Shown in pieces: positions 42,274-52,876 of a DNA stretch of 64,000 nucleotides. Each line of letters opens with the position of its first letter. Within the stretch, counting starts at the first letter, position 1. Source of the stretch: Phoma sp. XZ068 (taxonomy: Eukaryota > Ascomycota > Dothideomycetes > Pleosporales > Didymellaceae); assembly GCA_004835665.1 (NCBI GenBank), contig RBKR01000001.1, forward strand, positions 558,001-622,000, in the 5' to 3' direction. The notes beneath the pieces were generated by a model, which was given only the letters and a program-made list of their open reading frames with translations, did not search any database and was not told where the DNA came from. The position numbers and the translations under genes were made by a program.

Positions 42274-43811
42274 ATGGCTAACTTCGATTCACCAGATGCA
42301 GTCATGATCTCAACCGCACTTGACCGACTCGAGAAGCTCAGTACTGACGAGTATATCATAGCATTCGGTCCAGACGGCAGACAGTTCTTCGCTACCCCAA
42401 ATGGGTATTCTGCGTAAGTCACCCCGTTGATTTTCATCGCAGACACTCACCTCTCGCAGTACCCAACTACCAATGACAGTCTTGGGTGACATATCAGGCA
42501 TGCCTGTAAAACGAGTCACATGGGCATCGTACGGATCTCACCTCGATTCATGGTTCTTCGCATACGATAAGATGGACGGCACATCTACCTTCCGCGTCGG
42601 GTCAGGTATACCCGCAGCACTAAGCCAGACCCTCGACAGGATCAACAGTGCGACCGACCTATCCTCGACCTTACGTGTACAACTTGGCCACAATGACTCT
42701 TTCGTCGCATGGACCAAAACGTCGTGGGTATGTTATTGTGTTCCCGGACCGCTGGAAGCTGTGTTGTGTCGGTTCAGCAGGGAGTACACAAGATCGGCCA
42801 CGGTCACCAAAGGATCCTTCAATGGTGTGTTAAACCGAGTTGCATGGCACCATGATGGATCATATTACGTTGACTGCCAGGCAGGCTACTTTTGGCACTT
42901 TGAAACAAGCATTACGCGCAATGCCTGGAGCAAGCTCTGGTCCAGCACGAGTGCTTCACCGAGTGTTGAGGAGCTATCTGACCTGGTGGTGAGTGCTTCG
43001 GATAGATTTAATATCATTCTAGACTGACACAGCGCAGCTAGTCGCTCTGGACCCACATGCTCCTGTTGGAGAGACGTTCGCCTTCATCAAAAAGCAGAAG
43101 GATGCCCAGGAAGCACCATTTATCGTCCGCTTCTACGAAGATACCACGTACACAGCGGAGGTACTGAACACTTCGCCCACAGCCCAGGACACAAGTCTTC
43201 AGCGTATTGATCAAAAGCCCGACAAGCCAAAGTTCTTTCGATGGGCGATCAGCCTGCGAGATGGACGTCCACATTCCAGGGACTTAAGGGAGCTGGAACT
43301 GAAAAAGGGACAGAAGATCAAGGTGTGGGAGGACATGGGACGGGATTGGTATATCGTGGAAGGCCAACGAGGATTCAAGGGCTGGGTGCATGGCACGTGG
43401 CTTAGGTTTTGTGGGAGCAAAGTGCACCAGGACCCGCGAAGCACATACATCCAGTTCCAAGAGGACATGCGTAAGCTATTGATCCCCGGTCAGCTGCAGG
43501 AGTTTCCGCCACTCTCGGAGTATATGAATGCATGCTCGAACGCGGCGTGCGAGCCTATGAAGCGTGAGCCCCAAATCGGCATCTGTGTCCACGACCTGCA
43601 TACCCTGCTGAATGGCTCTGGATGCTACTCCTACGAGTGGCTCAAGGACGAGAGAAACGTCTGGCACCCGGACAAATTTGCCAGGTACTGCGAGCCGTCG
43701 CATAGAGAGCAGCTGAAGGCGTCCGCACAGGAGTTGTTCATTCTCTACGGCGTTCTAATGGACTCGTGTAAGGGATCGGAGGGCAATTCGGAGGTCAAGT
43801 CGGAGCAATAA
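42274..43811 (+). CDS. Hypothetical fungal protein with HPDKF-containing C-terminus
   Basis: Three exons, 42274-42413, 42460-42988 and 43038-43811, give 480 residues. Introns of 46 bp (gtaagt...cgcag) and 49 bp (gtgagt...gcgcag) keep the frame. The N-terminal part (MANFDSPDAVMISTALDRL, then YIIAFGPDGRQFFATPNGY) and middle (GVLNRVAWHHDGSYYVDC) have no family that I know. The C-terminal region has CVHDLHTLLNGSGCYSYEW and RNVWHPDKFARYC followed by ASAQELFILYGVLMD. This resembles a motif repeated in many uncharacterised fungal proteins and superficially the HPD of J-domains, but the helices of a J-domain are not evident. Function unknown. Splice sites are consensus and both junctions are closed by downstream stops when unspliced. 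Confidence 0.7.
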
Positions 43812-44173
43812 CGTTCTTGACAGCCTATCTTGGTGACGACACGGCATGAAGGCTAGCCAATTGGACCACGATAACGAACCGTAGCCTCATACACTTTTTC
43901 GCATCTCCACCTCGCATCTCCCAATGGTGGTCGAGCTGTAATCCATATCAGGGTCTCCTGTCCTGGGTTAGTACGTAATTTGCGACCGGCGCGGCAAAAG
44001 TTTCGCACTTTCGCGTCGGAGCGCATTGAACTCGTTCCGCACAAAGAGCGAACGGGGAGATTTTTTTGAGTCATGTCTTTCAGGTAATATCTTGCGGTGC
44101 ATCTGTCGACGTCTCGCAGTCCTCCGCCTAGTCTGGGAAAAGATACGCTGGCTTGGCCCTATTTGGAAAGACG
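43812..44173. other. Intergenic region
   Basis: About 360 bp upstream of the C1-tetrahydrofolate synthase gene; no gene seen. Confidence 0.5.
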
Positions 44174-47100
44174 ATGAATCCGATGTGCGGCGCAGGACGC
44201 GCTGTGCTTAGAACCCGTGGATTGCCGCATACAGCTACCCCGCGAACATCGCAAAATTCACATGTAGCTTCACCCCGCCAACCCTTTTATACTCCATCGA
44301 TTGCGCGCGCAGTCAGGCACTTCTCCAGTACGCGGTGCATCATGACGGCCACCAAGATTGACGGCACGGCGATTGCTAAGGGCATCCGCGAGCGCTTGGG
44401 CGGATACATCAAGGAGAAGCAGGGCGTGAACCCGCGTTACCGCCCGAGTCTGAAGATTATCCAGGGCAAGTCTGACTGTCCCGCACACCTGCTACCATTG
44501 AGCGCTGACACGATGCAGTTGGCGACCGCTCCGACTCCAGCACCTATGTGCGCATGAAGCTCAAGGCCGCCGAGGAGGCCAACATCGACTGCGAGCTCGT
44601 CCAGCTGCCCGAGGACACCAGCGAGAGCGACCTACTGTACCGCGTCTCCGTCTACAACAACGACCCCGCCGTCCACGGCATCCTCGTCCAGCTGCCGCTG
44701 CCCAAGCACATCTCCGAGTACGAGATCACCAGCGCCGTCGCCGACGAGAAGGACGTCGATGGCTTCGGCGCCGCGAGCATTGGCGAGCTGGCCAAGCGCG
44801 GCGGTAAGCCGCTGTTCACGCCCTGCACTCCCAAGGGTGTCATGGTGCTGCTGCAGGAGGCCGGCGTCGAGATTGCAGGCAAGACTGCTGTCGTGGTCGG
44901 CCGCAGTGACATCGTTGGCAGCCCCGCCAGCTACCTGCTGAAGAATGCCGACGCGACCGTCACCGTGTGCCACTCCAAGACGGCCAACCTACCCGACGTC
45001 GTGCGCCAGGCTGACATTGTCGTCGCTGCCATTGGCAAGGCACAGTTCGTCAAGGGCGACTGGCTCAAACCCGGCGCCGTGGTCATCGACGTAGGCACCA
45101 ACTTCATCGCCGACGCTAGCAAGAAGAGCGGCCAGCGCCTGGTTGGTGATGTCGACTTCGAGTCTGCCGCCGAGGTTGCCTCGCAGATCACTCCCGTTCC
45201 CGGAGGTGTCGGTCCTATGACTATTGCCATGCTGCTGCAGAACCTTGTCGACTCGGCTGATGCCACCTTCGACCGCCAGACTAAGCGCAAGATCACACCG
45301 CTGCCTATCAAGCCGGAGGACCCCATTCCCTCGGATATCGCCATCTCGCGCAAGCAGCACCCCAAGCCCATCACAACCGTCGCCAAGGAGGTCGGCATCC
45401 TGCCCCACGAACTGGAGCCATACGGTGCCACCAAGGCCAAGGTTGACTTGTCCCTGCTCAAGCGTCTTGAGCACCGCAAGAACGGTCGCTATGTCCTTAT
45501 CGCCGGTATCACACCCACACCTCTTGGAGAGGGCAAGTCCACAACCACCATTGGTGTAGCACAAGCACTGGGTGCACACCTCGGCAGGATATGCTTCGCC
45601 AACGTTCGTCAGCCCAGTATGGGACCTACATTCGGTATCAAGGGTGGAGCCGCCGGTGGTGGTTACAGCCAGGTCATTCCCATGGACGAGTTCAACCTCC
45701 ACCTGACTGGCGACATCCACGCCATCACTGCCGCCAACAACCTGCTCGCTGCCGCCATCGAGACCCGCATCTTCCACGAGAACACACAGAAGGACGCCGC
45801 CCTGTACAAGCGCCTGGTTCCCGCGAAGAAGGGCGGACGTGAGTTCGCACCTGTCATGTTCCGCCGCCTGAAGAAGCTCGGTATTGACAAGACCAACCCT
45901 GATGACCTGACCGAGGAGGAGATCACCAAGTTCGCCCGCCTCGACATCGACCCCGAGACCATCACATGGCGCCGTGTTTTGGATGTCAACGACAGGCACC
46001 TGCGAGGAATCACCATTGGCCAGGCATCCACCGAGAAGGGCCAGACCCGCGAGACCGGCTTCGACATCTCCGTCGCCAGTGAGTGCATGGCTATCCTTGC
46101 GCTCAGCAACGATCTCAAGGATCTTCGCGAGCGTCTTGGTCGCATGGTCGTTGCCAGCTCCCGCAGCGGCGATCCAGTTACCTGCGACGACATCGGTGCT
46201 GGCGGTGCCCTGACCGCCCTCCTTCGTGATGCCATCAAGCCCAACATGATGCAGACGCTCGAGGGAACCCCCGTCTTCGTCCACGCCGGTCCCTTCGCCA
46301 ACATCTCCATTGGTGCCTCTTCCGTCCTCGCTGACAAGCTTGCTCTTAAGCTTGCTGGTACCGAGGCTGGCGAGAACCACGAGGAGAAGACTGGTTTCGT
46401 TGTCACAGAAGCCGGATTCGACTTCACCATGGGCGGTGAGCGCTTCTTCAACATCAAGTGCCGCTCCTCCGGCCTTGTCCCCGACACCGTCGTCATCGTC
46501 GCGACCGTCCGTGCCCTCAAGGTTCACGGTGGCGGCCCTGAGATCAAGCCTGGCGCTCAGCTCCAGGAGTGCTACCGCACCGAGAACATCGACATGCTGC
46601 GCAAGGGCTGCATCAACTTAAAGAAGCACATTGCCAACGCACGCTCCTACGGCGTCCCCGTTGTTGTTGCCATCAACAAGTTCGCCACAGACACCCAGGC
46701 CGAAATCGACGTCATCCGCGAGGAGTCTCTCGCCGCAGGTGCCGAAGACGCCATCCCCGCGAACCACTTCGCTGAGGGCGGAAAGGGCGCCAAGGACCTC
46801 GCCGAAGGCATCATCAAGGCCTCCGCGCAGCCCAAGGAGTTCAAGCTGCTGTACAGCCTCGACAACACCGTGCAAGAGCGCATGGAGGAGATTGCGAAGA
46901 AGATGTACGGAGCCGCCGCCGTTGAGTTCAGCGAGCTTGCACAGAAAAAGGTCGATACCTACACCAAGCAGGGTCTGGGCAACCTGCCCATCTGCGTTGC
47001 GAAGACACAGTACTCGCTCTCGCACGACCCCGCCCTCAAGGGCGCACCAGAGGGCTTCACAGTCCCCATCCGCGACGTCCGCATGGCCGCCGGTGCCGGA

Positions 47101-47214
47101 TACCTGTACGCCCTGGCCGCCGACATCCAGACCATTCCCGGTCTGCCCACCGCTCCCGGCTACCTCAACATCGACGTCGACACCGAGACCGGCGAGATCG
47201 ACGGCATGTTCTAG
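44174..47214 (+). CDS. C1-tetrahydrofolate synthase, trifunctional, with mitochondrial leader
   Basis: Two exons, 44174-44465 and 44519-47214, give 995 residues. The enzyme interconverts formyl-, methenyl- and methylene-tetrahydrofolate. The N-terminal dehydrogenase/cyclohydrolase domain holds VGDRSDSSTYVRMK (rebuilt across the intron) with the catalytic Lys, then QLPLPKHI, DVDGF and GRSDIVGSPASYLL. The C-terminal formyl-THF synthetase domain has TPLGEGKSTTT (ATP loop), RQPSMGPTFGIKGGAAGGGY and PVVVAINKF. The 53-bp intron is a GC-AG type (gcaagt...atgcag). Before the internal Met57 (ATG at 44342, MTATKIDG) there is an Arg/Ser-rich, acid-free leader (RAVLRTRG, ARAVRHFSSTRC), which looks mitochondrial, so one gene may give mitochondrial and cytosolic forms from two starts. 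Confidence 0.93.
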
Positions 47215-48095
47215 GCGGTCGATCTAGTAAGTCCTCCGGGCGTGGTTCCGAGGCAGAAGAGGATGTTTTCAACAACTTGACGTTCTTCAGCATATGGCGT
47301 TTTCGGGTGTAAGAAAGGATTGGGACTTGTAGCGATATTCAACACTTAGGCTTGCGAAAAGCAAAGCATGGCATGGCATGGTATGACGGATACATTGCAT
47401 AGGTGGAGCCGACTCAACTAGACGGTTTCATGACGAGAAGAAATGATATTTATAATCTTCAACTTCCTGTTCAATCAGTGATGTTGCCCAATCGCGTGCA
47501 CTCTGTTGATATTTTAGCTCCGTAGTTTGACTACCTCCAGACTACTCACCTCGGTCTTGCACTGCAAAGATGAAGATGGAATCTCCGCCACAAGGAGAAA
47601 GGTAAGTGTACTAGACGTAAGCATGGCAGCCAATAGTCACTACAGAGGAGAGACGAGCGCTAGCTATTCGCTGGGGTATAGATTACCCGCCAACACAACC
47701 AGGCGAAAGACTTGACAGATCTACATACGTTCCTTAGTATCATTCTTCATATGCATTCGTGTGATTTGCTATTTACGTTCATCTCGCAGTATAATACCAA
47801 CGCTCTCCTAGAAATGAAATGGTACGCAGCAAGATCAACGTACTCGAACCTTCCCTTACCACGTCCATCACACATACCAACATCCCACACCACCACTCAG
47901 AACTCCAACCCACACGCAACTAACCCCATCCACAACCATTTCCAAATCCTCTGCTAGCTTAACATTCTACCACGTGGTGTCCTACTGCTATCTGCACTTA
48001 CCCAACCCTCCCCCAAAAAGTCCACTCCCCCCCCCCCCCCCCTGAATGGAGGCCGCCAAACCCACCCACCACGCACCCATGCCCACCAAACCGGC
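47215..48095. other. Intergenic region
   Basis: About 880 bp. No protein gene is supported. It includes a long C homopolymer just before the tRNA terminator. Confidence 0.5.
48027..48042. repeat. Poly-C homopolymer (16 C)
   Basis: A run of sixteen consecutive C bases, unusual for this window and prone to sequencing length error. Confidence 0.85.
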
Positions 48096-48100
48096 AAAAA
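48096..48100 (-). terminator. RNA polymerase III terminator of tRNA-Glu
   Basis: A T5 run on the minus strand lies 6 bases after the 3' end of the tRNA, the usual Pol III stop signal. Confidence 0.75.
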
Positions 48101-48106
48101 GAAGGT

Positions 48107-48186
48107 TTCCGTCACGGGGAATCGAACCCCGGCCACATCGGCACTTGCATGAGAGCGATGTATCCTAGCCACTAGACCATAACGGA
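48107..48186 (-). tRNA. tRNA-Glu (anticodon CUC) with 8-nt intron
   Basis: On the minus strand the acceptor stem TCCGTTA pairs with TGACGGA, with one G-T pair. A D-arm (GGTCTAGTGGCTAGGAT), which overlaps the A box, and a T-arm with GGTTCGATTCC, the B box, are complete. The anticodon stem CATCG/CGATG encloses CTCTCA, an extra TGCAAGTG and a final C. A normal 7-base loop is CTCTCAC, so eight bases sit after position 37, where tRNA introns belong. The anticodon is CTC, and the D-arm resembles other fungal tRNA-Glu. Confidence 0.88.
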
Positions 48187-48647
48187 TGCGTTGCAGCTGA
48201 TTATGTAAGGTCGTTGGTTTTGAGAATATAAGTAGCGATTAAACAGGGGAGTGAGGAGGCGTGGTTTTTGCTTTGAGCTAGATGTCAGGAGCTGGACGTG
48301 AGAAGGTGGATATTAGGAGAAAACCTTGTGGACTGAGTCAGGGGTGTGGTGGAAGCGAGGTGGAGTGGGGACGGAATGAAGGCTCTGAACTCTGAGCGAC
48401 AGCGAGCCGATGGGTTACGATTCAGTTGAGATGTGTTCATGACGCAGATATATGAAAGGCATACTTCTTTCGGTGCACAGAGTAACGGCAGTCAAGTACG
48501 TATTCGTAGCAATATCATTCGTTGATCATAGGGTTTCTAAGTCTACAGCAAAGCAACGCTATACACTGTGCAAACAAACATGCTTTATTTCAAGCGTCTC
48601 CAAAGCCACTAAGCAAGCACACACAAAATACTTGAACGTATGAGCGC
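48187..48647. other. Intergenic region
   Basis: About 460 bp between the tRNA and the 3' end of the trehalase gene; no gene seen. Confidence 0.5.
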
Positions 48648-51052
48648 TTAAATCAGTCCAAGGTTCGACATAGCCTTCTCGTAGTCATCCCATTTGGTGA
48701 GAGCACCAAGTGCGCGACGCTGGTGGGCGCTGAGAAGCGTCATCCCGTAAATGTAGCTGGCGTTGACCCATCCAAATCTATGTTGTATTAGCAAACGTAC
48801 AACGGATGATGAGAACTGCAAGACTTACCCTTCACGAGGCACACCCTTGAAGTCACTGCCCTGGTTTCCATACTCAGCCTCGACCCTGTGCGGGTCAATT
48901 TGCCTTGTAACATCGTACTTCTCAACAACAACTCCGTTGAAATCAACGAATGCCTTCGTGACCATGTACAGCCATCGGTAAGCCAATCTCTGAGCCTCAG
49001 CATCGTAACCATAACGCTGCAAACCGACCCAAGCTAGAATCTGCTGCGGCGCCCAGCCGAAGGGATAGTCCCATTGTCGATTAGGACGGTCAAGCCCAAC
49101 CTTGCCACGGGACTTCTCAGTACCCGAAACCAATCCACCAAATACCTCAAACAGCGGCAGAGCTTTGTCGACGAGAGTCTGGGCCTGTCGTGGTGTGGCA
49201 AGGCCAGACCACATCGGCCAGAAAGTCGTCGCAGATTCGTAGTTGGTGCGTTCCTTCTTCTTAGTGTTATAATCAAAGTACATGCCAGCTTTCTCGTCCC
49301 AGAGGTATTTGTCGACGTTTCGGCGTCGATCTCTAGCACGACGTTCCCAGGTGGCAGAGTTCTCAACCTGTCCTGGCTTCATCGTACCAGTACAAAACTC
49401 GGCTGGGACAACGAGCTTGTCACCGAAGTGGTTGCGAATCACACGACCAATGTCGACCTCGTACTTGTAGAGCAGCGCGTTGATATCGACAACTGCCAGG
49501 TCAGCAGCGACGGTCTCGAGGCGGTACGATGTGTCGTGTCCTGACTCTCGTACAGCACGGTCATGCAGGAAGTACTCATCCAGCTCCTTGAGGGTTTCCT
49601 CATCCACACCCTCGCGGTAGTTGTATGCTTCAACAAACTGCTTGAAAGTCATGTTGTGCTTCTTGGCGTACGGTTCGAGAACGTGCTCGAAATGCGAAGC
49701 TTCTGTCTCGGGTGGCACACCCTTACCAGTAGGTCGGTAGCGTGTAAGACCCGTCTCCGGATCGTATCGAGGGGCCGCCATCCAGACTGAATGGTACTCC
49801 TTGATGGCTGCAAGGATGGCATTTCGAAGGAAGTCCAACGCGCCCTCTTCGTGCTTGATGCGTTCGTAGACACGTAGAGCCATGTCAGTCAGGAAGGGCG
49901 GTTGTGATCGGCAGAGGTAGTACGTTCGGTTGGCGTTCAAGATCTTGTTGTAGTGCTTGATGCAGAAGCAGAAATGGATGACCATGGACTTGACCAAGTC
50001 GACACGGTCGTTGACGAGCAGACCGAGGGACTCCATGTAGCTGTCCCAGCCGTACAGCTCGTTGAATCGGCCGCCGGGTACAACAAATGGGAGGCCCCTC
50101 AGATCCTTCTTGCCAGTCTCAGGGTCGATCCATTCCTCCATGGCGATAGCGAGCAGACCGGGTGCCTTGTTCAGGTCGCGCACATATAGCTCGTCGTCGA
50201 CAGGCTCCTGTAGCCATTGGACGTCGAGTCGCATATCTGGGTGCTCTCTGGCAATGCGAGTGTAGTATTCGTATTGCTCCGGGGCACCTCTGGGGATGTA
50301 TATGCGAGGGCGCGGGTTGTCGGTCCAATCCTTAGGATCAACACCGACCTTTGCGATGTTGGACCCATCGATGCGGCGTGTAAGGCCGTCCCAGAACGAA
50401 TACTGGATGAGTCGAGAGAGGCGGTTCACGGGGTTCTCATTCAGGCGTGCTTCGTCGAGGACAATGGTCTTGCGGCCGTAGTCTTTGGCGAGGGTGAGCT
50501 CCTGGAGCAGGTTGGAGAGCATGTATGTGCCGCGCACATCGAACTTGTTGTGGGCATTGGAGGCCAATGTACCGAGCGATAAAACCTGCCTATGTCAGCA
50601 TTGCCTGTGCGAGTTCTGCCGCGGATGCCAAGCGCACCTTCGGCCCCTTGTCGTCGATGGTGATCTGGTAGTTGCCGTCCGAGTCTTCGCGCGAGAGGAG
50701 CGTCTTCAGGGTTTCATCGACCTGGACGAGGAAGCGGCGCGGCTGGAGGGATTGCTCGTCTGCTGCTGTCAGCGTGAGTCCCTGTAAAGGGGCAATGGCG
50801 GCCAACCATGGCTGATACGGCGTCCTTGAGTTACGCCCTCGGACAGCGAGGCATTGCGGACAGAGCGGTCTACGTTCTGCAGTCTGTCAGTGTCGGTAGT
50901 CAGCAGCGAAAGCACGCGTCACTCACGGCAGAGTAGGTGCGTGCCCTGGGATGCTTGCGCGAGTGGCTTTCTCCGTAGTAGACCTGTGGTGTTGCCAGAG
51001 GATCGTGCGCGACGGTAGAGCTACGGCGGGTTTTTAAGGATTGCGAGCTCAT
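48648..51052 (-). CDS. Neutral (cytosolic) trehalase
   Basis: Five exons, 50927-51052, 50807-50876, 50638-50759, 48829-50585 and 48648-48777, give 734 residues. Introns are 47-52 bp. It hydrolyses cytosolic trehalose to glucose (GH37). The N-terminus has two basophilic kinase sites, KTRRSS (about residue 7) and GRRISHD (rebuilt across intron 2), as expected for PKA control of neutral trehalases. The calcium-binding element [13 protein letters not shown] follows at about residues 89-101. Trehalase signatures are [14 protein letters not shown] and [10 protein letters not shown]. The last exon adds [13 protein letters not shown] and ends KAMSNLGLI. The absence of a signal peptide separates it from acid trehalase. 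Each junction restores a segment conserved in the family, so the model is firm. Confidence 0.93.
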
Positions 51053-52279
51053 GCTACGGGGGTCGGACAGGCCAGTACTGCTCTCGGGCGGGGTGGAGGT
51101 GGGTGTGTGTAGTGCTGGGCGCTGAAGATATTGTTGCTATGGCGTAGGCTACGGACCTAGTGTTAGCACGTCCAACACGATGGTGGGGACGGGGAGGTGG
51201 GGCCTACCGTGTGAGATATGTTTCTAGGAACGACAGCTGTGACACGTCCGTAGGCGTGTATTGTAGAGTAAGGAGAGTGTAGGAATGAGAATGTCGGTGA
51301 GGCAAAAGCTACTTGGGGCAGACTTCACGATAGAATGCAGGTGCTGTCACGGCCGCTGGACGGCCGCAGCGAACGCCAATCGCAGCTGACGCCAATGGCC
51401 AAGTGGATCGTTGGATTCAGGAAAGACGCAGACCGAGGAGTCATTGGCAGCATGTACGATGGCGCCAGGAGCAAAGTCGCCCATGTCTCGTGCAACCTGC
51501 CCTTTCTCCCCGGCTCTCGTTCTCTGCCAAATCGCGGAATCAAACGTCACTCCTGCCATTCGAAAGCTGCGACCCACGTGACGTCACACCCCACATATAC
51601 TGCTCCATCTGCATCTGCATCGCCTGCCGTCCCTCTTCAATTGCTCTCTTGTGCCTGTATTCACTTTTTTGTTGCGCCTGCAAGTCGGCGCGACTCCACG
51701 CCTGTCTGCCGCTGCGACTGGCTCGGCTGCAGGTCAGCTGCCTCCGGAGCATGGGCGTGCAGATTCACCCCACGCTGCACAAAGAGCCTCCACTTCACAT
51801 AGAGTGGGAGGTACACGATAACATTCAACAATCTGGGTCAAGGGCGAGCAACAGGACTCACTCGGTACTTCACCGGCAGTTTGAACAACATTGTTTAGGA
51901 GTTTTCGCAACATGACGTGATTTCCGTCAGCCTCTACTGTCTATCGTGCCTTCTCAGCCCTGTGCGGCAGTGTTAATGACCATCAAGAATCTCGGCTCTC
52001 CAAGCAAGCCGCCAGCTTTGCGCATGACGCAATGAATATTATAAGATATTGGGGTATTCATTTCGTCCATCATTGCTCTTCTCAAGGCCACTATTATACA
52101 ACACGACGTCATGCATCGTGTCCTCCAAGGATTACTTGGGATACGCAAAACAAAGAAACAGCAACGCTATGCCAGTCAATGAAGTCGAAACCGAAACACC
52201 AACGCTAAGTATAATCAATCAAGTTCAGACATCTCCAGCACACCGGCAACGCACACACTCATGCCGCGGTCCTCTCGTT
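51053..52279. other. Intergenic region
   Basis: About 1.2 kb upstream of trehalase. A candidate stress or cAMP-responsive element was not identified with confidence. No gene is seen. Confidence 0.45.
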
Positions 52280-52876
52280 TCACCTTTTCTTTCCAAGAGT
52301 CCTCCAGCTCCACTTCTTCTCGTTCCTTTCTCGTACATCCACTCGACTCAAAGTGTCCGAGTCTGGTCGTGGGCTGCCACATCTGCTGGAGAATCTCGAC
52401 TCGGTTTCGATGCTACCTGTATCGACGCGGGCCATCTCTGAGGCGAGCATCTGCAGGTCAAGGCCTTCCGCATCAGGGTATGGCAGTTTGCGATTGTCGA
52501 TGTCTCCGTGCGTCATGGCGAGGAAGCCCGATGTAAAACAACCACCGTAGATCTTCAGTGCTTCCAAGGATGCGGCTTTTCTCAGGGCGATGTTATATCT
52601 CCTTGCGTCTAGGTCCTCATCTCCGGAATCACTCAAGCCGTCATCGAATCGATACAGCTCAGAAGACTCAGCCCATGTGCGATCTTCGATGCACAAGCGG
52701 TCCTGAGATGTAGTGGTGTGCTGTGGGTCGAATGTCAGCGTTCGTTACGGTCATTATCCAGTCAATTTGCATACCTTGGAGTATGTCGAGCTGTGCAATC
52801 GCAAGTTCTCTTCGGTAAGGCAGCTTTGGCCTGTCTGGACTGTCTCCTTGGTCTTCATGCTCAAGCGGCCAACCAT
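52280..52876 (-). CDS. Hypothetical protein
   Basis: Two exons, 52775-52876 and 52280-52720, give 180 residues. The 54-bp intron begins gtatgc and ends cccacag, and joins HSSTYSK to HTTTSQDRL in phase 0. The protein is hydrophilic: an acidic stretch (GLSDSGDEDLDARR) precedes a short helical segment (NIALRKAASLEALKIYGG), then SGFLAMTHGDIDNRKLPYP, and it ends in a basic tail (RERNEKKWSWRTLGKKR). No signal peptide, membrane segment or family motif is seen. The first exon was found by extending upstream to an ATG followed by MVGRLSMKTKE. Function unknown. Moderate confidence, based on frame length, splice consensus and charge pattern only. Confidence 0.55.

Noticed and set aside
44989..46527. A 512-codon open frame on the minus strand, opposite C1-THF synthase
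   Set aside because: Same cause: the sense strand has strong third-position C bias and a fully recognisable enzyme; the antisense product has no family features.
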